DNA of 64,000 bases from Cordylochernes scorpioides (lineage: Eukaryota; Arthropoda; Arachnida; Pseudoscorpiones; Chernetidae): the NCBI GenBank assembly GCA_030710605.1, contig CP092872.1, positions 93,956,627-94,020,626 on the forward strand, in the 5' to 3' direction. The first letter of the stretch is position 1. Every line of letters starts with the position of its first letter. The notes beneath the pieces were generated by a model that saw nothing but the letters and a program-made list of their open reading frames with translations, made no database searches and was not told where the DNA came from. Positions 30,225-41,404 of the stretch are shown here, piece by piece. The position numbers and the translations under genes are program-made.

Positions 30225-30480
30225 CTACTGTCCTTACTGCGATGAAAAAATATATTGGGAGGGCTTGGCTCATCAGTGGTGAACCCTCCCAGCGGTTTCG
30301 CCAATTTAATCCACCAGACCGCTTCTAAGAGCTCTAATACTGTATTGGACGATTCTGTTTATATACGCAGCACTGAAGGATGGAATCTCAGAAATGGTTT
30401 TCAAGAAAACTATGGACATGAGCTTATAGGACTTTCATTTTATGTGTATAGATGGCGCGTTATTGCCTTGTGTTAAGATA
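30225..30480. repeat. Repeat d plus downstream block
   Basis: Mirrors 26340-26640 almost completely, including AGAGCTCTAATACTGTATTGG and ATAGATGGCGCGTTATTGC. The ORF 30255-30476 is not conserved in frame. Confidence 0.65.
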
Positions 30481-30611
30481 TCCTATTAATCAGGTAGTCA
30501 TGTCTGTGGATATTGAGTATTTCGGTGGCGTTTGAATGATATTTGGCCAACTCATGCTTGTTCCATGATATTTGACCAATTCATTTTCTTGATAAATAAA
30601 GAAAAGCTAGT

Positions 30612-30649
30612 CACGAACGCGTTTCGGGCTGTTGGCCCTCATCAGCGTG
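30612..30649 (-). ncRNA. Hammerhead ribozyme, family c (GUU variant)
   Basis: On the minus strand: CACG, CTGATGA, GGGC-CAACA-GCCC, GAAA, CGCGTT, CGTG. The cleavage triplet is GUU instead of GUC, which is usually slower. Stem I is four base pairs. Confidence 0.65.
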
Positions 30650-30823
30650 CTGCAGACTGTACCTCAACGATCAAAAATGCTTTCCAAGAATGTTCATGTG
30701 AGCAATGAGAATATGCCTCTTCTGTTTATAATATCAACTCCTGATCTTGTTTGAATGTTTTCCTTATTTTTATCACACACAATAGTTTTGAAAATAGAGC
30801 AATCCATAAATAAATCTTTAATT

Positions 30824-31010
30824 AAAAAAGACATATATTGGATCAAAATATCATTTATTTTACCAATATTTCAGTTGGTTGAACGTCAACCTTTATCAAG
30901 GTTTTTAAAATGACTTTAAAATGTTATAATACCTTGATAAAGGTTGGTGTTCAGCCAACTGAAATATTGGTAAAATAAATGATATTTTGATCCAATATAT
31001 GTCTTTCAAA
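30824..31010. repeat. Foldback repeat b, copy 4
   Basis: Outer ends ATATATTGGATCAAAATATC in both orientations; inner GGTTGAACGTCAACC / GGTTGGTGTTCAGCC. Confidence 0.75.
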
Positions 31011-31319
31011 TTGACCACAATAGTTTGTATTGATGTATATACAAGTGGATATATATAACGTTGTGACTTTCCCACGCAGTGCTATATTGCATGTGTTATT
31101 TGATTTGCATAGGCTTGCGTGACGGGGGTTGTCGGCTGCTACTAGGTCACGTGATAGTTCTGCTGATCCATATTTACATAATGTCTACGAATTCTTCTCT
31201 AATATATGCTTCTATGGTATCGAGTAAGTACAGGCAGCTATGATAGTCATGGTGAGGATTTAGCGATTGCTTTTTATACTGTAAAAACATCATATGGGTG
31301 CACATGTAGAAGGCAGCGT

Positions 31320-31500
31320 ACTTTCTCTCTATTGAACTTTGAGATCTCCCTTTTTAAAGTAAATAAAATGGAAATATTTAGTAATCGTCTGGTATCTTAT
31401 TTCCAACCAAATTTTCTACCGTCTACTTTTACTTAGATCTAGTTTAAATGTTATTTACCCATATTAGCATATAACCATATTATTAACAAGTTATATACAA
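31320..31500 (+). repeat. Inverted partner of 33040-33080 and 33505-33690
   Basis: Blocks AAATTTTCTACCGTCTACTTTTACTTAGATCTAG, GTTATTTACCCATAT and TTATTAACAAGTTATAT are found in reverse order and strand about 2 kb downstream, where foldback F interrupts them. Confidence 0.6.
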
Positions 31501-31756
31501 TGTGAAAAAAATAGTACAAATGTAATATTGTACTGGGATAAGGTGCATAGATTAATACAGCTTGCACCACGCTGATGAAGACCAACAGCCAGAAACGCGT
31601 CCGTGGTTAGATTTTCTTGAATAATCAAGAATGGGTATTTGGCCAATTCTGGAATAATTAAAAATCAACGAGAATAGTTTATATTTATTCCGATAGATGA
31701 CGTAAGCCTTCAGCAAATTTCAGTTACACGATGAGGAGATGCCTTTTTTCATAAGT
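31500..31756 (+). mobile_element. Hammerhead repeat c, copy 2
   Basis: GTGAAAAAAATAGTACAAATG upstream and GATAGATGACGTAAGCC, ATGAGGAGATGCC downstream follow the same order as 17210-17450. Confidence 0.6.
31566..31607 (+). ncRNA. Hammerhead remnant, family c, broken stem II
   Basis: ACCACG, CTGATGA, GAAA, CGCGTC and CGTGGT are intact, but stem II (AGAC/GCCA) has lost pairing. Probably inactive. Confidence 0.55.
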
Positions 31757-31760
31757 TATA

Positions 31761-32108
31761 TACACTCACGGACAAAATTTAAGTAAGTGGAAAATCTTTG
31801 ATGTTTGCACTTACAATGTGGCAGAGCTACGTTTGGTTATTTGTACTCTCTGGTGGATTTGTACAATAATCTCTCTCGGAGAGTCATTAAAATACTTTTT
31901 CTTCATAAAAAAAAGTACATAATGCTGGATTCTATCCCGGTTTATAATTGATGCAAATCAACGGTATTTTACAATACCAATCCCCATTCTATATCTAAAT
32001 ATTTAAAATACTTTCTACTTAAAGAAAAAGACATCTCCTGACCGTACAACAATAGACGACCGGTGATATCAAAGACTTTCCACTTCCTTAAGTTTTGCGC
32101 ATGAATGT
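31761..32108. mobile_element. MITE-A variant with foreign centre
   Basis: The ends (ACACTCACGGACAAAATTTAAG; TTTTGCGCATGAATGTA) and GACGACCGGTGATATC are MITE-A, but the middle 200 bp is unrelated to other copies. Confidence 0.6.
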
Positions 32109-32159
32109 ATATATATATATATGTATATATATTTTTTTGGTCGCAGTGGTTCAGCCTAC

Positions 32160-32201
32160 TCCACGCTGACGAGCGCCAAAAGCGCGAAACGCGTTCGTGG
32201 A
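32160..32201 (+). ncRNA. Hammerhead ribozyme, family c2, covarying stem II
   Basis: Stem I TCCACG/CGTGGA, CTGACGA (32166-32172), stem II GCGC-CAAAA-GCGC, GAAA, palindromic ACGCGT, triplet GTT (32193-32195). Relative to family c, stem II changed from GGGC/GCCC to GCGC/GCGC and the outermost stem I pair changed from A-T to T-A, in each case keeping pairing. Confidence 0.75.
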
Positions 32202-32204
32202 TGG

Positions 32205-32345
32205 CTTTTCTTGATTTATCAAGAAATTGGGTTGGCCAAATATCAGGGAACAGGCTAAATCAATGTTTAGTTGATTTCTGTTCCACCAGATGGCGCTCTG
32301 CCTTCTGTAAAGCACTTATGCTCCTGGTCAGGATATGCCATTTTT
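32205..32345 (+). mobile_element. Repeat c2 body
   Basis: Follows the ribozyme with TTGATTTATCAAG, TTGGCCAAATATC, CACCAGATGGCGCTCTGCC and TGGTCAGGATATGCC; related to the palindrome at 62238-62395. Confidence 0.55.
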
Positions 32346-32847
32346 AATATTGATTTCAAAACCTGATCTTTTTATCTTTTTTATCTTTTATTTTTTTTCT
32401 TTCGTTTTTTAATATATATATGTGTGTAACACATACGTTTTGTTATGTAAATTTATGATTCTATATGCATATATATATAAATAGAACGCGTATATGCCCA
32501 TATAAAGAAATCACGTGACTATACCGATATAAAATAGGAAGGAGGGAAGTAGCAGAAGAAAGAAAAGAGAGGGGAGGTTACCCAACTTTCGTTTGGCGAC
32601 CTTCAGGTTTATTTGCACCTGAGGCCTCCTACAGAGGGCCCGTGTGTTCTCTCAGTCTGCTGAAAACCCAACCTCCAAATGGGATTATAAGTTTTGCAAA
32701 CCATTTTCTATTTAAAATTTTCGAAACCCTTATCACCCTAAAAATAGTCTTTGATACGCTGGTATATGTTATTGTAGATGTGTATCATCATCCTTTCTTC
32801 AGAAGAAATTGTTGTGAATGAAATTTATCGTTTAGGGACCTTATATT

Positions 32848-33045
32848 GCACTCATGGACAAAACTTAAGGAAGTTGTATCTTTCAGTATGTATATCGGGA
32901 TTCGAACAATAACTCTGAAAGATATTACAGTGACCTTTATTGAAGATACACGAGATAACAAAGTGTAAACCAAATTGCCACTGTCTCCTTAAAAAAAAAA
33001 GACGACCGGCGATATCAAAGACTTTCCATTTCCTTAAAGTATATA
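32848..33045. mobile_element. MITE-A copy 7, right tip missing
   Basis: Starts TGCACTCATGGACAAAAC and runs through the poly-A and CCGGCGATATCAAAGAC, then stops at TTTCCTTAAAG. Confidence 0.75.
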
Positions 33046-33224
33046 TAACTTGTTAATAATATGGCTATATTAGAATAGAAAATTGATATAAAGTATAAAA
33101 TAAGAATATAAATAGTAGCAATGTGTTTCTTTATTTGTGCAAAGTGCAAGTTTTCGTATCTTTATAATCCTTCCATTATAAAGATCCGAAAGCAATTGCG
33201 CAATTGTTATTGTTTTATAATACA

Positions 33225-33505
33225 ATATAATGCGGCTTATAATTGTATAACGACATTTGAAAATTATCCCGCATGTGTTTCTTTTGAACGAAAAATCGCA
33301 ATTATTTTAAGGGGGGAGAAATAACGTTTATTTCTAACCTTAGGGATGAAGTATGAAAGGATGAATTGTGAAGAGTAATGATAAACGGAAAAATAAAAGT
33401 GTCCAGGGATGGGTTCTCAGAAATAAACGTTATTTCTCCTTAAAATAAATTGCGATTTTTCGTTCAAAAGAAACACATGCGGGATAATTTTCAAATGTCG
33501 TTCTA
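33225..33505. repeat. Long foldback F, copy 1
   Basis: A hairpin with arms of about 110 bp: CGACATTTGAAAATTATCCC, GCATGTGTTTCTTTTGAACG on the left and their inverse on the right. The loop holds GTATGAAAGGATGAATTGTG. The same family as 50005-50330. The ORF 33121-33324 overlaps the arm and is not a gene. Confidence 0.75.
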
Positions 33506-33699
33506 CTGTTTATATTCTTATTTGAATATATGCAAATATGGGTAAATAACACTCAATCTAGATCTAAGTAAAAGCAGACGGTAGAAAATTTGATTGAAAA
33601 TAAGATTCTAGCCGATTTACTAGAAATTTTCATTTTCTTTACCTTAAAAAAGGAGATCTCAAAAAGTTGAATGAAAAGGAAGTCTAACAAAAAAGTCAA

Positions 33700-34440
33700 T
33701 TTCCTAGGTATTACAGAAGGAAGAAAAAGCTATATCTAGATGACGTTATATGTCATTGGATCAATTGGCCAGGAATTCCCATTAACTTTCTCTGAATTCA
33801 ACTTTTTTTTCTGTATCAGACGATGGTTAGTTATTACCCCCCATTGTCAGCAACGTGCCCAAACGATACCCATAATTCCATTATGGTAACAATTTAGGTT
33901 GTTCGTTTGGTCTGTATGTAATACAATGCAGACGACGACTTCTTATCAGACGCAGGTGCGTTGGGCGGGAAGTCTTTGTTAAGAAGGGCTATTGCATCAC
34001 CATCTTATTGTTGGTCGTCCCCTATACTTCCTTGCCTTCTTCTATGATTATTATTTTTAACCTTTTGACCCATGACTACACCCTTTTTTTTCTGTAGTTG
34101 ATTATTTTTATTACTAGACGAATGATAGAAGCAATACCCAGGTTTTCACAAAGTGCTTTTTTTTTACCTGAATGAATATTTAAAAATAAAAGTTCTTTTT
34201 TTTTTTTTTCAAACTCAAATTTTAAAGAGACTAATTGGATTTTTAAAGAATGAGTTAAATAATTAGCAAAAACCTTTCATTAAAGGATTTCTGTCTTACA
34301 TAAATTCTTGTTCGCTAAAAATTTGCAGTGAAAACAGTAAAAAAAAAAGTTTTGTTTGAAAAAGAAACATACACGTGCGCTTTAAATAGTTTACATTTTG
34401 AATAAAAGATGGCGCGGTATATAAAGCATCATATTTAAAT
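33700..34440. other. No recognised feature
   Basis: AT-rich with long T runs; nothing supported. Confidence 0.5.
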
Positions 34441-34444
34441 TACA

Positions 34445-34565
34445 TAACAACAACAAAAAGCTTTATTAAGACCTTTTGATCTTATACAGATTATCCGAGT
34501 AGAAGAGGGTATATACAGGAACAACAGTAACAGTAACAATAATCAGCAATGTTATTTACAATGTA
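34445..34565 (-). repeat. Retroposon 3' end with GATC-type stem
   Basis: (CAA)n, AAGCTTTATT, hairpin AAGACCTTTTGATCTT (34468-34483). Confidence 0.6.
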
Positions 34566-34569
34566 TCAA

Positions 34570-35110
34570 ATAAGGAGAAAGAAGAAAGAAAGGGCTTGGT
34601 ATAAACTTGTATACAAGCAATCAAGAACAAACAGTTACTTTTCTTAAATAACAATACTCAGTTGTATTGATAGAAATTTAGATAAGTACAAGTAAAAAAG
34701 GAATATACAACACAATGTATTATACATAATTATCAGACATCTATACAGCAGTTTTATACATGGATGGATCAAGGGTGGGTAGAGGAAATCTATAGTCGGG
34801 ATATAAAATATTTTGTTATACGAAAAATTGCGATTTACTTTTAGAAAATATTAGGGATAACTAAATGTTTATATAAGTTAGTTTTGAAAATAGAGCAATC
34901 CATAAATAAATCTTTAATTAAAAAAAACAATGGTTGCCTGTAAAGTCGGTTTTACGGGCGAAGATTTTACGTGACAACGGTAGAATATTTATTGATATGA
35001 ATATAATTAAATTGCACAATAGGAACAAGGAATTGAATGAAAATAAGAATTGCACAAATTTTAACTATAGAAATATATTTTGTTTACTAAAACATTGTAC
35101 ATGTAAACTT
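34570..35110. other. No recognised gene
   Basis: AT-rich; the 62-codon ORF near 34934 has low-complexity Asn/Lys composition only. Confidence 0.45.
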
Positions 35111-35114
35111 AAAC

Positions 35115-35655
35115 TTAACTAATTCCTATTTGAGTGATTTTGTTGAGGATAGGACGATGATAGGAGAAATATGAAATGAAAGGAAGTGTTTCCTCTGTAA
35201 TGTGTCTTGCGAAAGTCAAGTCGATAGTTGTTCCTTTTAACGTAGTTGACTTAGAAACGTTTGATACGCAATCAAGATTATACGTATTTTTCATGAATTT
35301 AAGAAACGAGTTGTCAGGCTTTACGTTTTTGTTAAAATCACCACACAGAAGAATCGGTATACTAGAATCAACTTGCACGAACGGTGGCACGTACTGGCTG
35401 TTGTGAATGTACGGACCGAGTCCTTGCCATAGTAACATTCCAATATCCTGCATACTAGCTCCTGGATGAATATATACAGCACCGAGTATAAACTTGAAGC
35501 TAGTATTAGCGGCGAAGCAAGTAACTTCAGTCATGCACATGTCACCCTTGGTTTTAATGACACGAGTTACGTCTGTAATCGCAACTTGGAACACTTCCGC
35601 CGTAGATGTCGATGATAATTTACGATAGATCGCCACTCCACCAGCCGCGTTGGTA
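35115..35655 (-). pseudogene. Endonuclease (EEP) domain fragment, Helentron-like
   Basis: The minus-strand frame includes NAAGGVAIYRKLSST, FKFILGAVYIHPGAS, ILLCGDFNKNV with the GDFN catalytic motif of exonuclease-endonuclease-phosphatase enzymes, KGTTIDLTFARHI, and FISYFSYHRPIL. The TTIDxxF...YxSYFSYHxP ending resembles the endonuclease module attached to arthropod Helentron (Helitron-like) proteins; a LINE endonuclease is the alternative. It is cut at both ends: no methionine in context upstream, and a stop right after the domain. It cannot work alone. Confidence 0.6.
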
Positions 35656-35657
35656 TT

Positions 35658-35945
35658 TGAAAATCAAAACACTTATTCAGATCGAAGGTTCAAATTTTTG
35701 CTAAATAAATTTGAAATTAAATAAAATTTGTAATTGTAAATGATGAAGTTGAAAATTAAAACATTTACTTAAATTAGATGTTAAAATTCTTGCTCAACAC
35801 AGTTTAAATAAAGTTTTCTTATATCTGCCACTTTTTCTTAATATTTGTAATTTTAAAGAATCAATTCGAAAATCAAAACATTTATTCAGATCGAAGGTTC
35901 AAATTTTTGCTAAATAAATTTGAAACTATTTAAAATTTGTAAAAT
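35658..35945. repeat. Direct duplication of ~75 bp
   Basis: TCAGATCGAAGGTTCAAATTTTTGCTAAATAAATTTGAAA-type sequence occurs at about 35662-35740 and 35873-35945 with few differences, at the edge of the endonuclease fragment. Confidence 0.7.
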
Positions 35946-36119
35946 AATAATTAATTAATTAATTAATTTTAAACTAATAATTTACTTAACACTATCAACA
36001 TTTATCAATAGTATGACATAACCTATAAACTCAGTTTCTCAACTTTTGTGTCAATCTAACAATTAATCAATCAATCATAGTTTACGATAATGAAATATCA
36101 GTGTACAATTATTTACCTT

Positions 36120-36415
36120 TATTGTTGTAGTTGTTGTAAATGACGAATCTAAGCACTCCACATTTTCACTACAGACACAGCTGACGATACTTTAACCACA
36201 CGTGTGAACTTGTATTATGACGCTTTCTTGTTTTTCCAACGCCAAGAACGTTCGAGAAAGACAAAGACAGAGACAAGCATGCGCCGATTCAATGCGCCTA
36301 ATTCTCTAGCGCTGCGCGCGCAGCACTCTCGTTCGATGACTCATCGTAACGTTACCGGGCGTTACACTTTTTCATAAGTGACTCCCAGCCGCAACCTAAT
36401 TTAAGACGTTGTCAC
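36120..36415. other. Locally GC-rich, palindromic stretch
   Basis: Contains GCGCTGCGCGCGCAGC and CACACGTGTG. It could be a promoter or LTR piece; no ORF. Confidence 0.25.
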
Positions 36416-36419
36416 GTCA

Positions 36420-36600
36420 AAAGCATATATTGGATCAAAATATCATTTATTTTACCAATATTTCAGTTGGCTGAACGCAAACCTTTATCAATGTATTATA
36501 ACATATATGTATGTCAACAACCTTTGATTTTGGCGTTAAGCCAACTGAAATATTGGTAAAATAAATTATATTTTGATCCAATATATGCCTTTTTATTTAA
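36420..36600. repeat. Foldback repeat b, copy 5
   Basis: ATATATTGGATCAAAATATC left end and GATCCAATATATGCC right end; the central arm TTTGGCGTTAAGCC has decayed. Confidence 0.7.
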
Positions 36601-36907
36601 ATATAAGTTAGTGTGTGTCACAGCGAGGTATGCTGTGAGGTATATATAGGTAGATACTGTGGAACAGAAGAAGATAAGAAACAACAACAGATACTGTGGA
36701 ATCTTCAGACGACGCCAAAGACATCCAATCAATAGATGACCGTCGTGCTGGAGGAAGTCTTATAGAATAAGCCAAGTTCTCCTTATCTTGACCCCATAGC
36801 CGCCGGCAATCCTATCGACTGGGGGACACTAAAGACTTGTTTGGTTTCCAAACCGCGGTCAGTTTTTGCCCATCAAATCCATCTTAAATATTGGTTAACA
36901 ATGCTCC

Positions 36908-37010
36908 ATTTACACTCATTGACAAAACTTATTGAAGTAGAAAGTCTTTGATGTTACCAGTCGTCTGTTTTTTATGAAGGAGATAGAGACAATTTTGTTC
37001 GCAGTAACAC
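36908..37010. mobile_element. MITE-A copy 8, half
   Basis: TACACTCATTGACAAAAC through GTCTTTGATGTTACCAG to ACAATTTTGTTCGCA, then lost. Confidence 0.65.
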
Positions 37011-37039
37011 AACTCTTTGTCAGATTGTGAAGATTCCAT

Positions 37040-37260
37040 TTGATCCCTTGTGAATCTCATGGAATAAAGTCCACCCTAGACTGACGAAGGCAAATTTCCC
37101 GAAACCATATTCTCTAGGTGGACGCTTCTCAGTTTGCCAAAGCTGTTATTGTGGCTTTGTCACCGACCCGAGGTCTTTAGTTTTCGGCGACGGTAAATAG
37201 ATGGAGTCTAGTTTTGATGTCTATTTTGACGGGAAAGGCAACCTTTGCTTTTATAGTTTA
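37040..37260 (+). repeat. Penelope-like repeat, ACCATGGT-type family
   Basis: The best copy of the family at 19080 and 25560, with TGTGGCTTTGTCACCGACCC downstream of the ribozyme motif. Confidence 0.6.
37075..37118 (+). ncRNA. Hammerhead ribozyme candidate with perfect stem I
   Basis: Stem I CCTAGA/TCTAGG (37075-37080, 37113-37118), CTGACGA (37081-37087) and GAAA (37101-37104). Stem II (AGG...CCC) is partly decayed and helix III reads ACCATATT instead of ACCATGGT. Together with 19214-19262 it shows the ancestral fold. Confidence 0.6.
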
Positions 37261-37264
37261 ATAT

Positions 37265-38070
37265 CCTCCTGGTAACATATCCATCTATATCTCACCTAGG
37301 TAATTAGCAGCAGTAAATTATGGATGGAATCCAGCTAAGATTGTCTATGTCTATCCTGGAACAGAACTGAAGACCATACCGAGGAGCCATCGCGTCGGCC
37401 ATATCAGCTGAGGTCACGGTTGATGGCCTCTCCATCAAGTTTATAGATCGGCGTGTCGTCACCAAGATAATTAGTTACGTCTTCTAGCTGGATATATGCA
37501 AATATCACTCTATATGCAAATTTTGACTTACCCTTATGAAGATCCTATTGAACATCTTGTTCGGCACTTTAAGCCGTCAATAATGGGCTTGGAGTGATGA
37601 TCCAGGAAGAAGGCCGAGAATGGAGTTTATTGAGAATTTCAGGGGTATAGGTCTTCTATAATAGCATCAAATCTACAACTTACTTCATTTTATACATCGG
37701 CTAGTTAAAGTTTTCTTAAATTTTCAACAAAAAACTTTTGTCAAGATGTATTTGATAAGCAAAACTAACTGCGGTTTGGAAACTAAGTTTTTATTATCAA
37801 CTAGTCAATACTACCTCCAGCGCATGAACTATTTCTTAACCACACAGATACAGTAACAAAACACTAAAGAAAGTTACATAAAGGTCTAAGACGTCTCAAC
37901 TATTTTTAATTAATTGCATAAAGAAGTTTTCGGACAAGCTCTTCCTCAGCAAACTGAAACATAAAAAAAGGTAACGGAGAAAGATTATATAGAATTTTAA
38001 AGATATATATATCTATGCAAATATAGGATATAAAAATTTACATAATTGAAAATTTTTGAAGAACATACTA
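37265..38070. other. No recognised gene
   Basis: Mixed sequence; near 37726 a weak hairpin CAACAAAAAACTTTTGTC resembles the 24061-type remnants. Confidence 0.4.
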
Positions 38071-38079
38071 TGAAAAGCG

Positions 38080-38235
38080 TCCGTGGTTAGCTTTTCTTGA
38101 TTAATAAAGAATGGGTATTTGGCCAATTCTGGAATAATTAGAAATCAACGAGAATAGTTGATATTTATTCCGATAGATGGCGCAAGCCATCAGCAACTTT
38201 CAGTTGCACAATAAGGAGATGCCTTTTTCATAATA
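38080..38235 (+). mobile_element. Hammerhead repeat c, 5'-truncated
   Basis: Starts inside the ribozyme (GCGTCCGTGGTTAGC) and keeps the rest of the body to AAGGAGATGCC. The truncation point lies near the predicted self-cleavage site. Confidence 0.65.
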
Positions 38236-38394
38236 CTATGAAAAGGTTGATGGGAACTTAGTAAATAGAGAAATGGACATTGTTATTGATATGAATGGTA
38301 ATATACATATATACATATATCAAAAGAGTAAATATTAATGTAATTTTTCGAAATTCTCAAACCTGTGATAATGAAAGTAAAGTTATTTCTCTAC

Positions 38395-38800
38395 TTGAAA
38401 TAGTACTAGCGGACTTGGGTCGGTGATAAATCCAACAACGCCAGCGTTTCGAAATTCGGAAGGATTGAAGTGGTGTGTTAGTGCTGGGCAACAAGGAATT
38501 ACCTGATTCCACGTAACACCCGGATGAAAAAGGAGGAGGGGGAGCAGTAACAAGCTCACTAAAAAACCTGGGTTCAGCCGGCCCGGCTGATAGTACTCTG
38601 TAAGGGCTCCTGATCCAGGTATACAGGATGAGCAGCGTTTGTTCTCCATGTTAGAAGCAGCTGTACATGGTGTCTGTTCCTCATATCAGGTGCGGCCATT
38701 TATTTTGGAGCTAAGTCGGCCTGCTACTGAGTAGTGCTTCCAGTCTTGATGACAAAGGCAGACGCATTCTACTTCACCCAGTGTGGAGATAAGGAAGAAG
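38395..38800 (-). repeat. Penelope-like edge plus dispersed repeat D
   Basis: 38395-38470 matches 19130-19200 (GGTCGGTGATAAATCCAAC); 38480-38800 matches 19480-19830 with the same CSSCIPG-type frame. Confidence 0.55.
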
Positions 38801-39059
38801 AAGACGTAACACCCCTGGACAGCAGTGAACTGTGAATTTGTCCTCCGGGAAAATCTTGTCGTCAACCGGTTTGTGATTTATGTCAACTTCCTTCGTCTCT
38901 TTCAACCCATTGGGACACTTCCAACAAAATAAAAGACATTTCGGCCAGAAATTGTTTTTAAATTAAAATAATACACAAAGTTTCTGGAGATGAATTTTTT
39001 TTTCTGTAAAAAAATAGACACTTACGCCAGTTTTATATTCTCAACTTTTCAACAAAAAT

Positions 39060-39250
39060 CTTTTGTCTTCGTCCGGTTCCAAAATCACTTTATTAGGTAC
39101 CGCTCAACAAGAGCAACCTAGTTTATGATAATTGAAACAATGAATAATATATGAAGGTTATTCACATATTAAACAAAATGTTAACGCGGGATTCAATCTC
39201 GGTTCATGACTGTCGGGAATCGAGCGTGTTACCCTCTCATCCACCGACTT
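39060..39250 (-). mobile_element. tRNA-derived SINE2, copy 1
   Basis: On the minus strand a tRNA-like head (GGTGGATGAG, TGAACCGAGATTGAATCC) is followed by an AT-rich body and a 3' stem-loop AGGTTGCTCTTGTTGAGCGG with TACC, AATAAAG. It matches 55199-55375 over its whole length. Confidence 0.7.
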
Positions 39251-39419
39251 GTTTGGCCGAAGTATTTCTTAATTTAAGATGCCGGCAACCTCTATCTACA
39301 AGGGGTTTCTTTCTATTAATGTAATCTACAGTTTTCGGGAAATATTTGCCCTTCTACCGGAGTACATCAAACTAATAATAATAAAAACACAGGTTTTTAA
39401 AATTATTATTCGTTATTAT

Positions 39420-39720
39420 ATTTTAATCTATATTTCGACAACTAGGACTCAGGTTCGAATCCTGGATTGGACACTTTTTTTTTTTAAATAAAAAGAAGAA
39501 ATTGCTCCAATGGCTACCGATTCTTGCATTTTCTCTACTCCTAACCCGCATTCAAATCCTTGCTAGGGGATGGTGGACGAATGGTATAGACCGTCGATTT
39601 TCGACAACTAGGACCCGGGTTCGAATCCTGGATTGGACACTTTTTTTTTTTAATAATAAAAAAATGCTTTAATGGCATCCTAATTCTTACATTTTTTGTA
39701 CTCCTAACCCACATTCAAAT
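39420..39720 (+). mobile_element. SINE1 heads, two copies in tandem
   Basis: B boxes AGGTTCGAATCC at 39451-39462 and GGTTCGAATCC at 39618-39628, each followed by GGATTGGACAC and a T run; the second copy has the A-box-like GACGAATGGTATAGACC. Confidence 0.65.
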
Positions 39721-39724
39721 TCTG

Positions 39725-40625
39725 TCTAATCTTTTTTTGTTTGTTGTTTACCTTGCATTAACCGCTAAGGAATAAGGTCACTAAATGACAGAGAGCAATT
39801 AGTAAAATCCCATTTGACCTTCAAACAAAGATAATCCTATGTTTTACCAAGCGTGTGTCATATGTCAAGTATGTTAAAAAAAAAAAAAACAGAGAAACAA
39901 TGTTCAACTTCAGCCCAATTCCATTCCAGGTCAGAGGAATCACCATTAGAGCTATTGACTTAAAAGATTCCCATGCTGATGGTCATTTAAAAAAATTAAC
40001 AAAATTGACCCGGCACCATTGTTGACCATTTTTATCTCGGCAGACGAACTTTAGAGAAACTGCCGCCATTTTGTTTTTGTAAACAATGTTTAATTTTTTT
40101 ATCCCCATTTTTTTTTTAATCTCGCATCTCCCAAATTATAACTGTTTTTTTGTGTTGTTGCTGTTGTTAAAGTTAATTATTTAATGTAGAGTGTTTATTC
40201 AATTAAATAATATTATTTAAAGGATAATAGCTTTTACTGTATTAAAATGTATTTTTTAATTTAATATTTGTACATTATGCAGGCCACCACCATTTAAAAA
40301 AAAAAAAAAAAGAAACTGGTAATTTTAAAAAACTTTTGTAACTTTTGACATTACTTTATTATTATTTTATTTTGTATTATTATTATATTTGACGTTACTT
40401 TTTTTATTTCTCTTTTCTTTAACTTGCAATTTTATTTTTAAAAAACAGTTTAGAATACGAAAATCTCCACCTATTACGTTGAAAGTTTGACATTTTAAAC
40501 TAGTAATTATTTAATATTAATCTCAATTTAAGAGCGCAAAAAAAAAAAAAAAAAGTTTTATTATTATTGACTGGAGCCCTCTTGCCAAAAATTCTTGTAA
40601 CAAATTATCATCGTATAGTACAGCA
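39725..40625. other. Very AT-rich, no recognised gene
   Basis: Long homopolymer and ATT runs; nothing supported. Confidence 0.5.
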
Positions 40626-40633
40626 ATATGCAT

Positions 40634-40850
40634 ATACACTCATGAACCAAACTTAAAAGGAAGTTGTATCTTTACCATGTATATCAGGATTCAAACAATA
40701 ACTCTGAAAGATATTTGATACAGACTGACCTTTATTAAAGACACACGAGATAACCACTATACACTCATGGACAAAACTTAATGAAGTTATACCTTTTAGC
40801 ATGTATATCGGGATTGAGACAATAACTCTGAAAAATATTTTATTATGATT
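40634..40850. mobile_element. MITE-A, two tandem left halves
   Basis: Two left-half units joined head to tail, as in the 21724-22540 array but only two copies; the right half is missing. Confidence 0.7.
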
Positions 40851-41404
40851 TAAATTGTGATTATAAGAATCAATAAAATTGTTTAAAATGTCAATTTTCG
40901 TCTATAAGTATGAACTTGTCAGAATCTAACTGGTCACTTCACACAACAGACCGTTCAAGGTTCATTTTTATTCCGCACACTCGACGTGAAACGCTTTGTT
41001 CTTACGATGGCTGTCATTGATACCCTGTGCGCGTGCGCCAACAAAAGAATGATGATAATGATGAGTAGTGGCTAAATAATGCAGAAAGAGAGAGAAGCCA
41101 TTATCACACCTCCCCCTCTATTAATTGTAGGGATAGTCCCTTAACTTCGAGGTCCCTCTACTGTGCGTGTGTACATCATTGAAAAACTTCTTTTTTTCTT
41201 GAATTCTTTTTTTTTTTCAAGCTTCGTTGAATACCACTTTCTTTCTATGGCTTTTGTATTCTCTAAATGGGAGAATGGTCTTCAAAGGATCGTAGTATAA
41301 GAGAGGGAGGGAAAAAAAAGAGAATATTTTTGTAAAATGGAATTTTGAGCTCTTTGTAAAAGCTCTTAGGTTTTCGTAGAATGTTTGGAAAAAAAAGTAA
41401 TATA

